Source: Canna indica
Taxonomy: Eukaryota > Streptophyta > Magnoliopsida > Zingiberales > Cannaceae
NCBI GenBank assembly: GCA_034359265.1
Contig: CP136890.1
Span: 34,514,501-34,578,500, forward strand
Length of the DNA: 64,000 bases
Direction: 5' to 3'
The position numbers and the translations under genes are program-made. The notes under the pieces are model-generated. The model was not told the DNA's origin and ran no database searches. It worked only from the letters and a program-made list of their open reading frames with translations. Below, piece by piece: positions 32,977-45,829 of this stretch (position 1 is its first letter; the number at the start of each line of letters is the position of its first letter).

Positions 32977-35623
32977 AAATCTATCTTTGGTGCAACGTAC
33001 CGGATTGGAGGTTAGTCGAGTCGAGTCGTGGGAATCGCCTCGAGTAGAAGGTATAACCCGACCCATGAAAATATGAAATTAACTTGGTTCAATGGTTATT
33101 TCCTTTCTTGCTTATGATGTCTTTTTAAGTCAAGTTCAACTCATGAGTGCGGATTGGATCGGAGTCCGAATCGGACTCAAATCGAACCGAGTAGAAGTCA
33201 AGTCAAATGAGGGGCATTTGGGTCATTGGATGAGGGGAATAAAACCCCTCACCCAAGCCACCCGTGTGGCTCAAAGAGAGAGCCGCATGCAGCCCATCAA
33301 GAGGGAGAAAGGGAGAGAGGAGGTGGAGATCTTGTCGGCGCCGAGTTCGCGATGACGCTCGCGAAGATCGGCAGTCCATTTTCTTCAAGATTTCTTCGTG
33401 ATCCGATCTAGGTGAGTGGTTATCATGCTTTTGAAGGGAGGCGGGTGGTCGGCCCTATGAGATTTGAAATTGGATTTTTCTTCGCGAGTTTTTGTCGATC
33501 GACGAGTTTCCTTGAGTAGAGTTTTAAATCGATGTATGTGCATGTGATCTTATGTATTAGATCGTGGTTTTTTTTGCATTTTTGTGGATTGCCGAGTTGA
33601 AGAAATAGGGGAAAGGTCATGCCAAAATTTTCCCTAAATTTTCCTCGCTCGTTTCGCAGCCCGTAGATTGCTTGGTGTTCATGATATGCTAGATCAACGG
33701 CTTCATATGGTGTTCTTGTTGTAGCCATGCCCCCTTCAATTTGAGGACTCGGCCGAGCAAGGGTTTACCCTACTTGAGTCGGCCGATCAGTGCTATGAAT
33801 GGGGAGTGTGGACTGTTTGAGTTAAGATGCATGATTTCGAGTTTTGTTTCTTGTTAAACATTAGATCTGTAGACTGATGCATATAAATTATGGATGAAAT
33901 GTCAGCCCCTTCCCATCCATAGGGTTCGGTCGAGCAAGGGGAAAAAAAGGGAAACTGAATGATATGAGTACTTGTTCGTACCTTTCCGTTCGATGCTAAT
34001 TCATATTCATGTTACATAATTTCTTGCTTATCATATGAATTGTTTAGTGATAGACCTTAATTATCAAATTTTGGAAATGTTCTTGCTAATGCTCTTATGG
34101 ATATGATGGTTATGGTATATGTATTCAAAGAAAGGTTTCATTTAATCCCTCATATCATGTTAAATTGTTGCTATGCTTAATGTATGTTCCTTATTGTTTT
34201 AATCACTGAATTAATTATTTCTTTAATTCAGGTTCTTCATGATGTTGCTACCCATGACTAATTTGGTAAGTGCCATTGGGATATTTTTACCATGCTAGAT
34301 ATGATGTTCCATATTGAATTTAATTCTATATGCAATATATAATTTTTTATCGTTGAACCTCGTAGTTATACATGGTAGTTGTTGTGAATTATGTTTACCA
34401 TTCTATATTTCATATATGCTGTCCGAAAATGTTCAGGGGTGGAATTCTAAATTCGGTTCACAGAATTCCTCACCCAAGGTAGCGTATAACGCTAGATAAT
34501 ATGTAGGACATCGTAAGGTGCATAATAGATATGGAAACTGAAATAGGAAATGATACAACTTCTAGGACTTCCAGTATTCATCTTTGGAAACCTAGTATTA
34601 TTAGGTGTACACGTTTTTGGAAGGGTATCATTGAATTATTGACCATGCAGGCCGAATTAGGGCCGGATACGGGCAACGGCCCGAAATGTATATAAGGAAA
34701 CCCTAGGACACTTGATTGTGTGATGTGCTTGAGATGGTCCGCCGAGAAGCGTGGAGGTCGGAAATGACCAATTCTTAGCTCGGCCAGTGATTGGGTCTTG
34801 AGATGCACCAGCGGGCCCGCTAGGTGTCAGACCCCAGTTGGGTGGGACTAGCTATCCCTATGCCAGACGGTGTCCGGAGACTAGTAGACCATCCTAGTCG
34901 ATGGCCCGAGATTTATTATTTACATCTTGATATGATGTGGCAGAACGGCCAGTGTGATTCTACCTTGTATGGTAGGGCCGGTTATAGCCGGGATTCTTAT
35001 ACCATGATTAGGTCCGTGGGCCGGATGCCAGAGGCTTGATAGGCCGTTATGGCAGGTTTTTACCTACATAGTTTATATAGCATGACCTATAGGGCCAGTA
35101 GTCGCATTTTAAAAAAAAGTAACCTACCTCCCTGATTATATACAATGTTGTCTTATATATTATGCATGACTAACTGAGGATTATATGGAGGTTCGGAAGA
35201 ACCGTTCACTGAGTCCCAACTGGACTCACAGTTTGTTTCCTTGTTCTTGCAAAGCACGAGCAGTGATTGTGGCTTGTCGGCATGGTGCAGTTGGAGGGCA
35301 GGTGGTGGTGCCATATCTCATAGCGGCGTCCTTGGGTCATAGTCTAGTGTCTTAGTAGTTGTTTTTCTTTTCTGCACTGACAATTGTGTTTTGGAAAAGT
35401 TTGTAAAACCTTGATACTTGAGATGTTCGTATCGTTACGATGTTGGTTTTCTTCTTTGGTTTGAAAACATATATCGTGAACTTTAAAAAAATTTAAATAA
35501 AGCTTGCATTGAGGTTTCTTTTTATCGAGATGTTCTGGTTCCTTATATGTTAGTGTAAATAGTAGGATACAAGGTAGGATGTAGGCCATGGCCGATCACA
35601 CTACCCTTAGTTGGGGTGTGACA
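32947..35623 (+). repeat. Gypsy-B LTR2 (2677 bp), chimeric
   Basis: From its start to at least 35202 it follows LTR3 (same 31-bp deletion, same substitutions). From at most 35485 to its end it follows LTR1 (for example TTTAAAAAAATTTAAATAAAG, and ...GGCCATGGCCGATCACACTACCCTTAG). The three LTRs are identical between those points. It serves as 3' LTR of body 1 and 5' LTR of body 2. Confidence 0.95.
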
Positions 35624-35840
35624 AAGTTGGTATCAAAGCACTAGATTAGGTCTTGACTATGACTAAGTGTTGGATACCGTATGAGACATATGCTAGCGTG
35701 TCGACATACGGTATAGTTATGCTACGAGATCGGGCGACCACTACTGCGCTCAGCGCACCATTCGGTTAGTACATTTTAAAAGCTTATGTTAAGAATTTGT
35801 TATGTGATAGGCAAAAAATTTTCTTTTATGTGATAGTGTT

Positions 35841-38800
35841 ATGGAGGCTTATAATGCTGCACTGAGTGGCAGCGGCAATAATTCGACGAAATGTCGAGGC
35901 TGGGGTCCCGGGTTCGAACTCCAACGGGTAATTGCTGCGGGGGGGAGATTGTTGGCTAGGTTGTGTCAGCAATTGTCCCGTGGCGGAGGCCGGGTTTGGC
36001 CAAGTCACATTCGAACGCGGGGGGTGCTCGAGCTGCTATTCGGTATAAGATGAGGGTAGAGCCTGATTCTAGGAGCTGGTATGGAGTTCAACCGCCTTTC
36101 CAATTATTATCCGACCCTAGGGGCATTTGAGACCGCCAGGGTCAAGAGATTCGTTGGAGGCCTGAGGCCTCATATTGGCAGGTTCATCCACTATACCGAG
36201 GACTCCACTCTTGCCCGGGTAGTGGATAAAGCCCTTCGGAAGGAATCCTGGGTGTTTTCGAGATGAATGATGGGTCGGCCAAGAAGAAATTTCGGCTGTA
36301 GGGATCTCGGAGTCGACCATGGCACTCGGAGGGGGCGGTGACCGCCGTAGACCACCAGCAGACCAGAGGTCAGAATGGTAGCCAGGGCCGTGGGGGCCCA
36401 GGGTCAGGATCAGTGAGGCTGGCAAGGTCAGGAGGTGCTCCTCAGAAGGTGGAGGTACCGCAGTGTGGCAATTGCAGTAGGAGGCACTGGGGGGACTGTC
36501 TTGGCCGCACAGATGCTTGCAGAGAGGTCAAGCACAGAACAAGGAGCCACAGGGTAGTCATTCAGAGAGACCGTCTGCCAGAGTATTTGCTATGAACCGT
36601 GAGGGGGCAGAGGCGTCTAGATTAGTTGTAGCAAGTACTATCTTAGTACGATCATTTGTTGCTTATGTTCTATTTGATCCAAGTGCCACACACTCGTTTA
36701 TATCTGCCAAGTTTGCTGCTGAGTTGCCGATGGCACCTTCATTGCATGTCGGGCCATTTGTAGTACTAACGCCTACGGGTGATGTAATCAAAGCTAAATT
36801 AAAATTTTTTTCAAGGCTGCGAAGTGCTCATCTGCGGCCATACACTGAAGGCATATTTGACATTCCTACCCATGCATGAGCTCGACGTCATTCTTGGCAT
36901 GGATTGGCTGGTAGAGCACTTTGCAATGCTGGACAACAGGGCTAAGATAGTCATGTTCAGCAAGCCCGATTTGCCGCAGTTCTCCTTCAAAGGAGAGGGG
37001 AGGGGCGAGCCAATTGGGGGTCATCTCAGCCCTTAAGACTCGTAAACTGCTTCGGGGGGGGCTGTCAGTCCTTCCTGGCCTTCGTATCCATGGCTGGAGA
37101 GAAGGGGGAAGCGGCAGGAGATGTCGGTGGAACTCAGGTAGTCTACGAGTTTCCCGATTTGTTTCCCGATGAGTTGCCGAGATTATCGCCTAGGAGAGAT
37201 GTTGAATTCTGCATTGAATTACAGTTCGGCGAAGCCCATTTCCATTCCACCCTATAGGATGGCGTCGGCCGAACTCAGGGAACTAAAAGAGCAGTTGCAA
37301 GAGATGTTAGACCTGGGTTTCATCCGGCCGAGTGTGTCACCATGGGGTGCTCCGGTGCTCTTCGTAAAGAAGAAGGATGGATCTATGCGCATGTGCATCG
37401 GTTATAGGCAGTTGAACAGGGTGGCGATCTGTTTGTCCAACTGCAGGGGGCAATGTTTCTCTAAGATACACTTGAGGTCCGGATACCATCAGTTGATAAT
37501 CTGAGACTGCGATGTGCCTAAGACTACCTTTAGGACTCGTCATGGTCACTACGAGTTTCTAGTGATGTCCTTTAGTCTGACCAATGCACCTACTGCCTTC
37601 ATGGACTTGATGAATTGGGTATTCAAGGAGTACTTGGACAGTTATGTGATCGTCTTCATTGACGACATCTTGGTATACTCCAAGAGTGAGGAGGAGCACT
37701 CCGAGCACCTGAGGATGGCCCTGGAAACCCTCAAAGAGCACCGGTTGTTTGCTAAATTCTCTAAGTGCGAGTTCTGGCTAGAGAGTGTAGGATTTCTAGG
37801 ACACGTGGTGTCCAAGGAAGGTGTAAAAGTGGACCCTGCAAAGGTGAAAGCTGTGCAAAATTGGAGGCGGCCGACCAGCGTGACTGAGATCCGCAGTTTT
37901 CTTGGGTTGACCGAGTACTACCGAAAGTTCATGGAGAACTTCTCCAGAATTGCAGCTCCTTTGACTCGGTTGACCCAGAAGAAGGTCAGATTTGATTGAG
38001 ACGACAAGTGTGAGGTGAGCTTTCAAAAGCTCAAGGAATGCTTGACGTTGGCACCCATATTGGCCGTACCTTTCGGCTCAGGAGAGTTCGTGGTTTACTA
38101 TGATGCTTCTCAGGTTGGCCTAGGCTGCGTTTTGATGCAGTTTGGCAGGGTCATAGCATATGAATCTCTCCAGTTGAAAGTTCATGAAAAGAACTACCCG
38201 ACGCACGACCTAGAGTTAGCGACAATGGTTTTTGCCTTGAAGCTCTGGCGGCATTATCAGTACGGGGAGACTTGTGAGATCTACACGGATCACAAGAGCC
38301 TTCAGTACTTGCTTACCCAAAAGGAGCTGAACCTCAGGCAGAGGAGGTGGCTGGAGCTCTTAAAAGATTATGACTGCACCATTATGTACCACCCAGGGAA
38401 AGCCAATATGGTAGCGTACGCTCTCAGTAGAAAATCCATAGGCAGTTTGGCTTATCTGGAATCCAAGCGGAGGTCTTTAGCTCGAGAGCTGGCGCTGTGT
38501 CTATATGGGGGTACAACCTTGTCTATGTCAGCTTCAGGTGCCTTGGTAGCACACCTGCGGGTACAATCCACACTGGTGGGTATGTTGCGTGCCGCGCAAG
38601 GAGAGGATGCTTTTTGTGCGCTGACGAAAGACTTACTGCAGATAGGCGATGCAGAGAATGGGTTCAGATTGGACTCAGAGGGTGTGCTGAGGTTCAAGGA
38701 TAGAATTGTGGTGCCAAATATGGTAGAGGTGCGTAGACAAGTTTTGGAGTGGGGTCATCGTTCCACTTATACGATGCACCCGGGGGCCACCAAAATGTAT

Positions 38801-40081
38801 CGAGATCTAAGGCAGCATTACTGGTGGAAGGGCATGAAAGGTGAGATAGCAGAGTTTGTATCCAAATGTTTGGTCTGCCAGCAAGTGAAGGCCGAACACC
38901 TAAAGCCCGCGGGGTTGCTGCAGAACCTCGAAGGGCCTGAGTGGAAGTGGGAGAAAATCACCATGGACCTGGTGACCTGGTTGCCTAAGTTAAGAGGCGG
39001 CTTTGACTCCATTTGGGTGGTGGTGGACCGGTTAACCAAGACCGTGCACTTCATTCCGATAAAGACTACCTTTTTTGCGGAGCAGTACGCCCGACTGTTC
39101 CTAGGCAGGATTGTGGCATACCACGGTACCCCAGTGATGATCATATCAGATCGAGGTACCCAGTTCACAGCCCGATTTTGGCCATCTTTCCAAGAAGCCC
39201 TGGGCACCCAAGTGCAGTTCAGCACAGCCTTCCATCCGCAGACAAGCGGACAGTCTAAGAGAACCATCCAAACTCTGTTGGATATGCTGAGAGCCTGTGT
39301 TTTGGATCTGGCAGGCGGTTGGGAGAAGCATCTACCATTTATTTAAATTGCCTACAACAGTAGCATTGGTATGGCTCCCTTTGAGGCCTTGTATGGGCGG
39401 CGGTGTAGGTCTCGTGTGGGCTGATTTGAGATTAGAGAGGCTCTCATGGTAGGCCTTGACCTTATAGAGGAGGCAGTGAGGAAAGTGCAGCTGATAAAGG
39501 AAAGATTGTTGGCGGCTCAGAGTCGTCAGAAAATGTATGCTGATAAGAAAGCAAGGGCGTTGGAGTTCGCCGAGAGTGATTTGGTATTCCTAAGGGTTTC
39601 TCCTATGAAAGGGGTACTCTGATCTGGAAAGAAAGGGAAGTTGAGCCCTAGGTTCATTGGGCCTTTCCCTTTCCTCAAGCGAAGAGGCGCGGTAGCTTAT
39701 GAATTGGCTTTGCCTCCTAGTCTGAGCAGAGTTCACCTAGTTTTCCATGTGTCAATGCTCCGGAGGTATGTGTTGGATGAATCCCATGTGATCGAGCCGA
39801 CTGCAGTTGAGGTGGACACAGCGGTCTCGTACGAAGAGATGCCAGTGGAGATACTTGACCAGCAGATCAGAAAGCTGAGGTCCAAGGAGATACCTTTGGT
39901 AAAAGTTAGGTGGGAGCACCACTCTGAGCAAGAGGCCACTTGGGAAGTAGAGCGGGACATGAGAGAGCGCTACCCTTCGTTGTTTAAAGAGCCGATAAAT
40001 CCTTGTAACCCACCAAAATTCGAGGACGAATTTCCCATAAGGGGGGAAGGTTGTAAGACCCGAAATTTTTTCCTAATATAA
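35841..40081 (+). pseudogene. Gypsy-B gag-pol, body 2
   Basis: It is collinear with body 1 at +7105 bp and differs at only about 16 positions that I could find over 4.4 kb. It shares every major lesion: the derailed gag, the lost zinc knuckle, [13 protein letters not shown], RNase H VAYALSR, integrase GQSKRTIQ and the stops at 37504, 37999 and 39346. Private changes include protease DPSATHSF (G to S), integrase RFWPSFQ (Q to P) and TLLDML (E to L). Non-functional. Confidence 0.9.
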
Positions 40082-42728
40082 AAATCTATCTTTGGTGCAA
40101 CGTACCGGATTGGAGGTTAGTCGAGTCGAGTCGTGGGAATCGCCTCGAGTAGAAGGTATAACCCGACCCATGAAAATATGAAATTAACTTGGTTCAATGG
40201 TTATTTCCTTTCTTGCTTATGATGTCTTTTTAAGTCAAGTTCAACTCATGAGTGCGGATTGGATCGGAGTCCGAATCGGACTCAAATCGAACCGAGTAGA
40301 AGTCAAGTCAAATGAGGGGCATTTGGGTCATTGGATGAGGGGAATAAAACCCCTCACCCAAGCCACCCGTGTGGCTCAAAGAGAGAGCCGCATGCAGCCC
40401 ATCAAGAGGGAGAAAGGGAGAGAGGAGGTGGAGATCTTGTCGGCGCCGAGTTCGCGATGACGCTCGCGAAGATCGGCAGTCCATTTTCTTCAAGATTTCT
40501 TCGTGATCCGATCTAGGTGAGTGGTTATCATGCTTTTGAAGGGAGGCGGGTGGTCGGCCCTATGAGATTTGAAATTGGATTTTTCTTCGCGAGTTTTTGT
40601 CGATCGACGAGTTTCCTTGAGTAGAGTTTTAAATCGATGTATGTGCATGTGATCTTATGTATTAGATCGTGGTTTTTTTTGCATTTTTGTGGATTGCCGA
40701 GTTGAAGAAATAGGGGAAAGGTCATGCCAAAATTTTCCCTAAATTTTCCTCGCTCGTTTCGCAGCCCGTAGATTGCTTGGTGTTCATGATATGCTAGATC
40801 AACGGCTTCATATGGTGTTCTTGTTGTAGCCATGCCCCCTTCAATTTGAGGACTCGGCCGAGCAAGGGTTTACCCTACTTGAGTCGGCCGATCAGTGCTA
40901 TGAATGGGGAGTGTGGACTGTTTGAGTTAAGATGCATGATTTCGAGTTTTGTTTCTTGTTAAACATTAGATCTGTAGACTGATGCATATAAATTATGGAT
41001 GAAATGTCAGCCCCTTCCCATCCATAGGGTTCGGTCGAGCAAGGGGAAAAAAAGGGAAACTGAATGATATGAGTACTTGTTCGTACCTTTCCGTTCGATG
41101 CTAATTCATATTCATGTTACATAATTTCTTGCTTATCATATGAATTGTTTAGTGATAGACCTTAATTATCAAATTTTGGAAATGTTCTTGCTAATGCTCT
41201 TATGGATATGATGGTTATGGTATATGTATTCAAAGAAAGGTTTCATTTAATCCCTCATATCATGTTAAATTGTTGCTATGCTTAATGTATGTTCCTTATT
41301 GTTTTAATCACTGAATTAATTATTTCTTTAATTCAGGTTCTTCATGATGTTGCTACCCATGACTAATTTGGTAAGTGCCATTGGGATATTTTTACCATGC
41401 TAGATATGATGTTCCATATTGAATTTAATTCTATATGCAATATATAATTTTTTATCGTTGAACCTCGTAGTTATACATGGTAGTTGTTGTGAATTATGTT
41501 TACCATTCTATATTTCATATATGCTGTCCGAAAATGTTCAGGGGTGGAATTCTAAATTCGGTTCACAGAATTCCTCACCCAAGGTAGCGTATAACGCTAG
41601 ATAATATGTAGGACATCGTAAGGTGCATAATAGATATGGAAACTGAAATAGGAAATGATACAACTTCTAGGACTTCCAGTATTCATCTTTGGAAACCTAG
41701 TATTATTAGGTGTACACGTTTTTGGAAGGGTATCATTGAATTATTGACCATGCAGGCCGAATTAGGGCCGGATACGGGCAACGGCCCGAAATGTATATAA
41801 GGAAACCCTAGGACACTTGATTGTGTGATGTGCTTGAGATGGTCCGCCGAGAAGCGTGGAGGTCGGAAATGACCAATTCTTAGCTCGGCCAGTGATTGGG
41901 TCTTGAGATGCACCAGCGGGCCCGCTAGGTGTCAGACCCCAGTTGGGTGGGACTAGCTATCCCTATGCCAGACGGTGTCCGGAGACTAGTAGACCATCCT
42001 AGTCGATGGCCCGAGATTTATTATTTACATCTTGATATGATGTGGCAGAACGGCCAGTGTGATTCTACCTTGTATGGTAGGGCCGGTTATAGCCGGGATT
42101 CTTATACCATGATTAGGTCCGTGGGCCGGATGCCAGAGGCTTGATAGGCCGTTATGGCAGGTTTTTACCTACATAGTTTATATAGCATGACCTATAGGGC
42201 CAGTAGTTGCATTTTAAAAAAAAGTAACCTACCTCCCTGATTATATACAATGTTGTCTTATATGTTATGCATGACTAACTGAGGATTATATGGAGGTTCG
42301 GAAGAACCGTTCACTGAGTCCCAACTGGACTCACAGTTTGTTTCCTTGTTCTTGCAAAGCACGAGCAGTGATTGTGGCTTGTCGGCATGGTGCAGTTGGA
42401 GGGCAGGTGGTGGTGCCATATCTCATAGCGGCGTCCTTGGGTCATAGTCTAGTGTCTTAGTAGTTGTTTTTCTTTTCTGCACTGACAATTGTGTTTTGGA
42501 AAAGTTTGTAAAACCTTGATACTTGAGATGTTCGTATCGTTACGATGTTGGTTTTCTTCTTTGGTTTGAAAACATATATCGTGAACTTTGAAAATTTTTA
42601 AATAAAGCTTGCATTGAGGTTTCTTTTTATCGAGATGTTCTGGTTTCTTATATGTCAGTGTAGACAGTAGGCTACAGGTTAGGATGTAGGCCCTGGTCAA
42701 TCACACTACCCTCAGTTGGGGTGTGACA
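40052..42728 (+). repeat. Gypsy-B LTR3 (2677 bp)
   Basis: Its first 2.2 kb are nearly identical to LTR2. Its last 140 bp differ from LTR1 and LTR2 at many sites (TTTGAAAATTTTTAAATAAAG; GTAGACAGTAGGCTACAGG; CCCTGGTCAATCACACTACCCTCAG). It ends TTGGGGTGTGACA directly before the right CTTCC. Confidence 0.95.
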
Positions 42729-44035
42729 CTTCCCGAATGTCATGCATAGCATTTTGAGTTGAAGAAGATTCATCACCTACCGATGAGGGAATAGGTGGTG
42801 AAGATTGTTCATTATCAATAATTACTTCTTCATTGTTCCAAATATTGATTAATTCATCCGAATTATAATATTTAATAAAAAAGTTATGAATGGTACAACA
42901 CGCCAATACGATATTGTTTTGTCTTGCTAGCGAGTAATTCGGCATCATCTTTAATATCAGAAAATGTGCTTTCAATAGTCCAAAGCATCATTCGATTATG
43001 TTTCGAACGGAGGAATGCCGTTGATTGAACAATTCTCTTTTTGTTAAGGGGTCTCGACCTACGGTAATCTGATCTATGGTACCTTTCGTCATGATAATGT
43101 GCCAAAAATCTAGATACGCTCGGGTATCCCGCATCAACCACGTAGAATTCATCTAACAAAAGGTAAGAAAAATTTCTATTAAAACCAAATCAACACTAAG
43201 GAAGTGATTACGTTGAGTTAAATTTACCTCCTATTGGCATAGGAAAATCTGAGTTGGGAGAATAAATAGTGTGGCTGAAAATATGCGCGTCTTTCGCGCT
43301 TCCCTCCCAACCACTCTTTACGTAGGTGAATAGCATGTTGTGAGCGCATGCTGCCATTACATTTTGTATAATGGTTCCCTTACGACCCCGATATAAAGAT
43401 GCCTTATTTGCGGGAACGAATGCCGAGATATGTGTCCCATCTATCGCCCCTATGCAATTATACAAAACGATTATTCAAATGTTAGACAACCCCTATGAAA
43501 TTATACATAAGGACTAGGACAAAATTTTACCTTAAAATAAGGGAACCACCTAGGATGTCCTTCAATTTCAGGTTGAACAATTCGAGATTCTCGAGGTTTG
43601 ATAATTTTTGTCCCCAACCTAAGAACCGCTGCAAGTGTCAACTTGAACCACGTACTTGTGACATGTTTGAGTGGAGTGTTGATAGCGCTCAGCAACCACT
43701 CTCACTCGTTCATTATGACAAATTGTATATAAGAACATTGCAACTGCTTCCTCCACAAATATATTTTGGTCTTCTAAGTCAAGTCTCCTAAGATCAGTGC
43801 ATAATCTAAGAAATAGACTTGGCTCCATACGCAAGTTCTCATAGCATCGTACAAGACTATGTATTAACTCCTGCACATAGTCCGCACGTCTCAAAATTGA
43901 AGTGCGCACTGCTCTTCTTGGGGTTGGATTTTCTAATTCATCCAACTTATCTAATATATCCAACATGAGTAATAATACCAAGTCATCGAAAATTTCTTCA
44001 TCGTTATAAAATGTATGTGGAGGTTCATGACTCAT
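42729..44035 (-). pseudogene. PIF/Harbinger DDE transposase, main body
   Basis: The minus strand starts MSHEPPHTFYNDEEIFDDL (44035) and runs through a helical N-terminal region (RADYVQELIHSL, DLRRLDLEDQNIFVEEAVAM). The DDE_4 nuclease core follows in separate blocks: NCIGAIDGTHI (first Asp, about 43465), HIFSHTIYSP, YYVVDAGYP (second Asp, about 43155) and WTIESTFSDIK (Glu, about 42975), then LACCTIHNFFIKY. All three expected catalytic acids are visible. Blocks are separated by intron-like gaps near 43500-43610 and 43160-43207; a frame change near 42960 may be an intron or a lesion. Gypsy-B cuts it about 12 codons before its stop at 25772. Confidence 0.85.
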
Positions 44036-44201
44036 TCTACGATAATTAAAAAATAAGTTATATTATTTGCATGAAAACATAATGCATTAAAGTAAACAAA
44101 CAAGAAATAAATTATTCAGTTCAATTCATAGCATGAAAAAAAAAATAAAGTATTTTTACACACATTGTTCAATCCGACATCATAAAAATTAAAATAAAGT
44201 G

Positions 44202-45120
44202 TCACCCATGCAAACTTTGCATCCATTTCTTCAGCTGCTCGTCATTCAATGACATAATAAATGGTCGAGCATCTAGGTGCTCAACCAAGTAAGTCATTGT
44301 CTTAAACAAGTGAGCTTCAGGTAGCCCTTCCACACTAGTAATGCGTCTAACACAATTTGGGACGCTATATGGATCCGAGGGTGATGTGTACACTGAAGCT
44401 CATCACTTTGACGGGCTGCATAGTGATTTGAAATAAGTTCATATAACTTTTTCTTCTCCTGTTCTAGAGTTGATCTCACCGATGATTTACCTCTTTTATT
44501 GCCGCGTGAGGAAATAGATGGACGTCTATCTACCTCCTCAACCTATCATCATCTTCCTCCACTAAGGGCTCCTTCCCATGTACATCCGGATTCAAATATT
44601 CATTCTCTAACATATACTCTTCATCTGAATCCATTGGGGGTTGTGTTGATGATCGGGCCATCCCACCAGTTGCGGATTGATTTTGAAATATCAATTTCAT
44701 CAAATTATAGTGTGGTGGTGGCCCGTTCTTAAAGGGTTTGAAATAACTTTTTGTCGTTCCTTTCTGCACACGAAAAAAATATATTTTAAAACCAACTAAC
44801 TAAAACCCCATTGATTAAATCCAAAACAACATACTGATGAGTTCCACACTATTTCATCGGAATCAATCTTCCCCGTGTCAGGATTCCATGTGACCCTAGT
44901 GTGGTTAATCAACTCTTGGAAATGCTTATATAAACGAAGAAGTCGTGTTTTTTTGGACTTACATTTCTCCACCCCATAATTAATCTCACACTTCTCCACC
45001 AGTTTTTTACTAATATCTTCCCACACAGTCTTATCAAAATTGAGATTACCTAATTCAGCTTATTTATTATGCAAGAGGTACAAAAATTCTTTCATGGCAT
45101 TCTTTGGCCAGGACTCCGAC
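44202..45120 (-). pseudogene. Harbinger Myb/SANT-like accessory protein
   Basis: The minus strand carries a Myb/SANT-like domain (WPKNAMKEFLYLLHNK, VWEDISKKLVEKC, KCKSKKTRLLRLYKHFQELI, WNPDTGKIDSDEIVW; about 45110-44840). An intron-like gap at about 44840-44770 follows, then an acidic middle (PMDSDEEYMLENEYL). The helical C-terminus (KKKLYELISNHYA; VPNCVRRITSVEGLPEAHLF; LNDEQLKKWMQSLHG) stops at 44202. In active PIF/Harbinger systems the equivalent protein helps the transposase reach the element ends. A stop near 45060 and frame changes near 44530 and 44390 suggest it is broken. Confidence 0.8.
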
Positions 45121-45341
45121 TTTTCCCTCGGATTTCGATGGCCACCCAAATATTCAACTATTATATCTAGAGGGAAACATATTTGTAAGCTAACCATAAG
45201 CCACATATAAACATTTAAATAAATATAAATGAAACAGTAAAGCAATATAAATGAAGTAAGCAATAAACAGTCAAATGAAGTCAATAAACAGTCAATAAAC
45301 AATCATACTAATACAAATTAATTGTCTATCATACTAATAAA

Positions 45342-45715
45342 TGCATCATAACAGCATACAACAGCATACATACTAACTCAAATTGATCCATACAGTATAC
45401 ATAACAGCATATTAACAGCAACATATGAACTCATAAAAGCATACTAACAACATACTAACAGTAGATTAACTGAAGTGCATCATAACAACATACAGCAGCA
45501 TACATACTAACTCAAATTGATCCATACAACATACATAACAGCATATTAACAGCAACATATGAACTCATAAAAGCATACTAACAGCATACTAACAGCATAC
45601 TAACAGTAGATTAACTGAAGTGCATCATAACATCATACAACAGCATACATACTAACTCAAATTGATCCATACAGCATACATAACAGCATATAGAGCATAT
45701 AACAGAGCATATGGA
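45342..45715. repeat. Tandem repeats, ~134-145-bp unit, three copies
   Basis: TGCATCATAAC followed by CATACATACTAACTCAAATTG recurs at 45342, 45476 and 45621. Inside each unit there are shorter AACAGCATA-type iterations. It lies in the Harbinger 5' region upstream of the Myb-like gene. Confidence 0.85.
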
Positions 45716-45829
45716 TCATATAGAGCATAGAGAGCATAACAGATTATGAAACAGTCAACAAGCATTAACTCAGCCATACACATACAGATAAACTCAGCCG
45801 AACCACATGAATAGAGTACACCAAAACCA

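Larger units (their letters stand above)
25812..42728 (+). mobile_element. Gypsy-B: tandem three-LTR, two-body Ty3/gypsy (Tekay/Del-like) element
   Basis: The structure is LTR1 (25812-28518), body 1 (28519-32946), LTR2 (32947-35623), body 2 (35624-40051) and LTR3 (40052-42728). The repeat period is exactly 7105 bp. One 5-bp target duplication CTTCC (25807-25811 and 42729-42733) brackets the whole, so one insertion was later expanded. The bodies carry the same lesions. The integrase is followed by a chromodomain-like C-terminus (VRWEHHSEQEATWEVE), which with the domain order PR-RT-RH-INT points to the chromovirus Tekay/Del group. Neither body can encode working enzymes. Confidence 0.95.

Noticed and set aside
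25812..42728. Two independent Gypsy insertions side by side, or an endogenous pararetrovirus
   Set aside because: A single CTTCC duplication and a shared middle LTR exclude two insertions. LTRs, an integrase and a chromodomain-like end mark an LTR retrotransposon, and no movement- or coat-protein region is seen.
43495..43791. 98-codon plus-strand frame in the Harbinger
   Set aside because: It is antisense to the transposase exon/intron region and has no domain.
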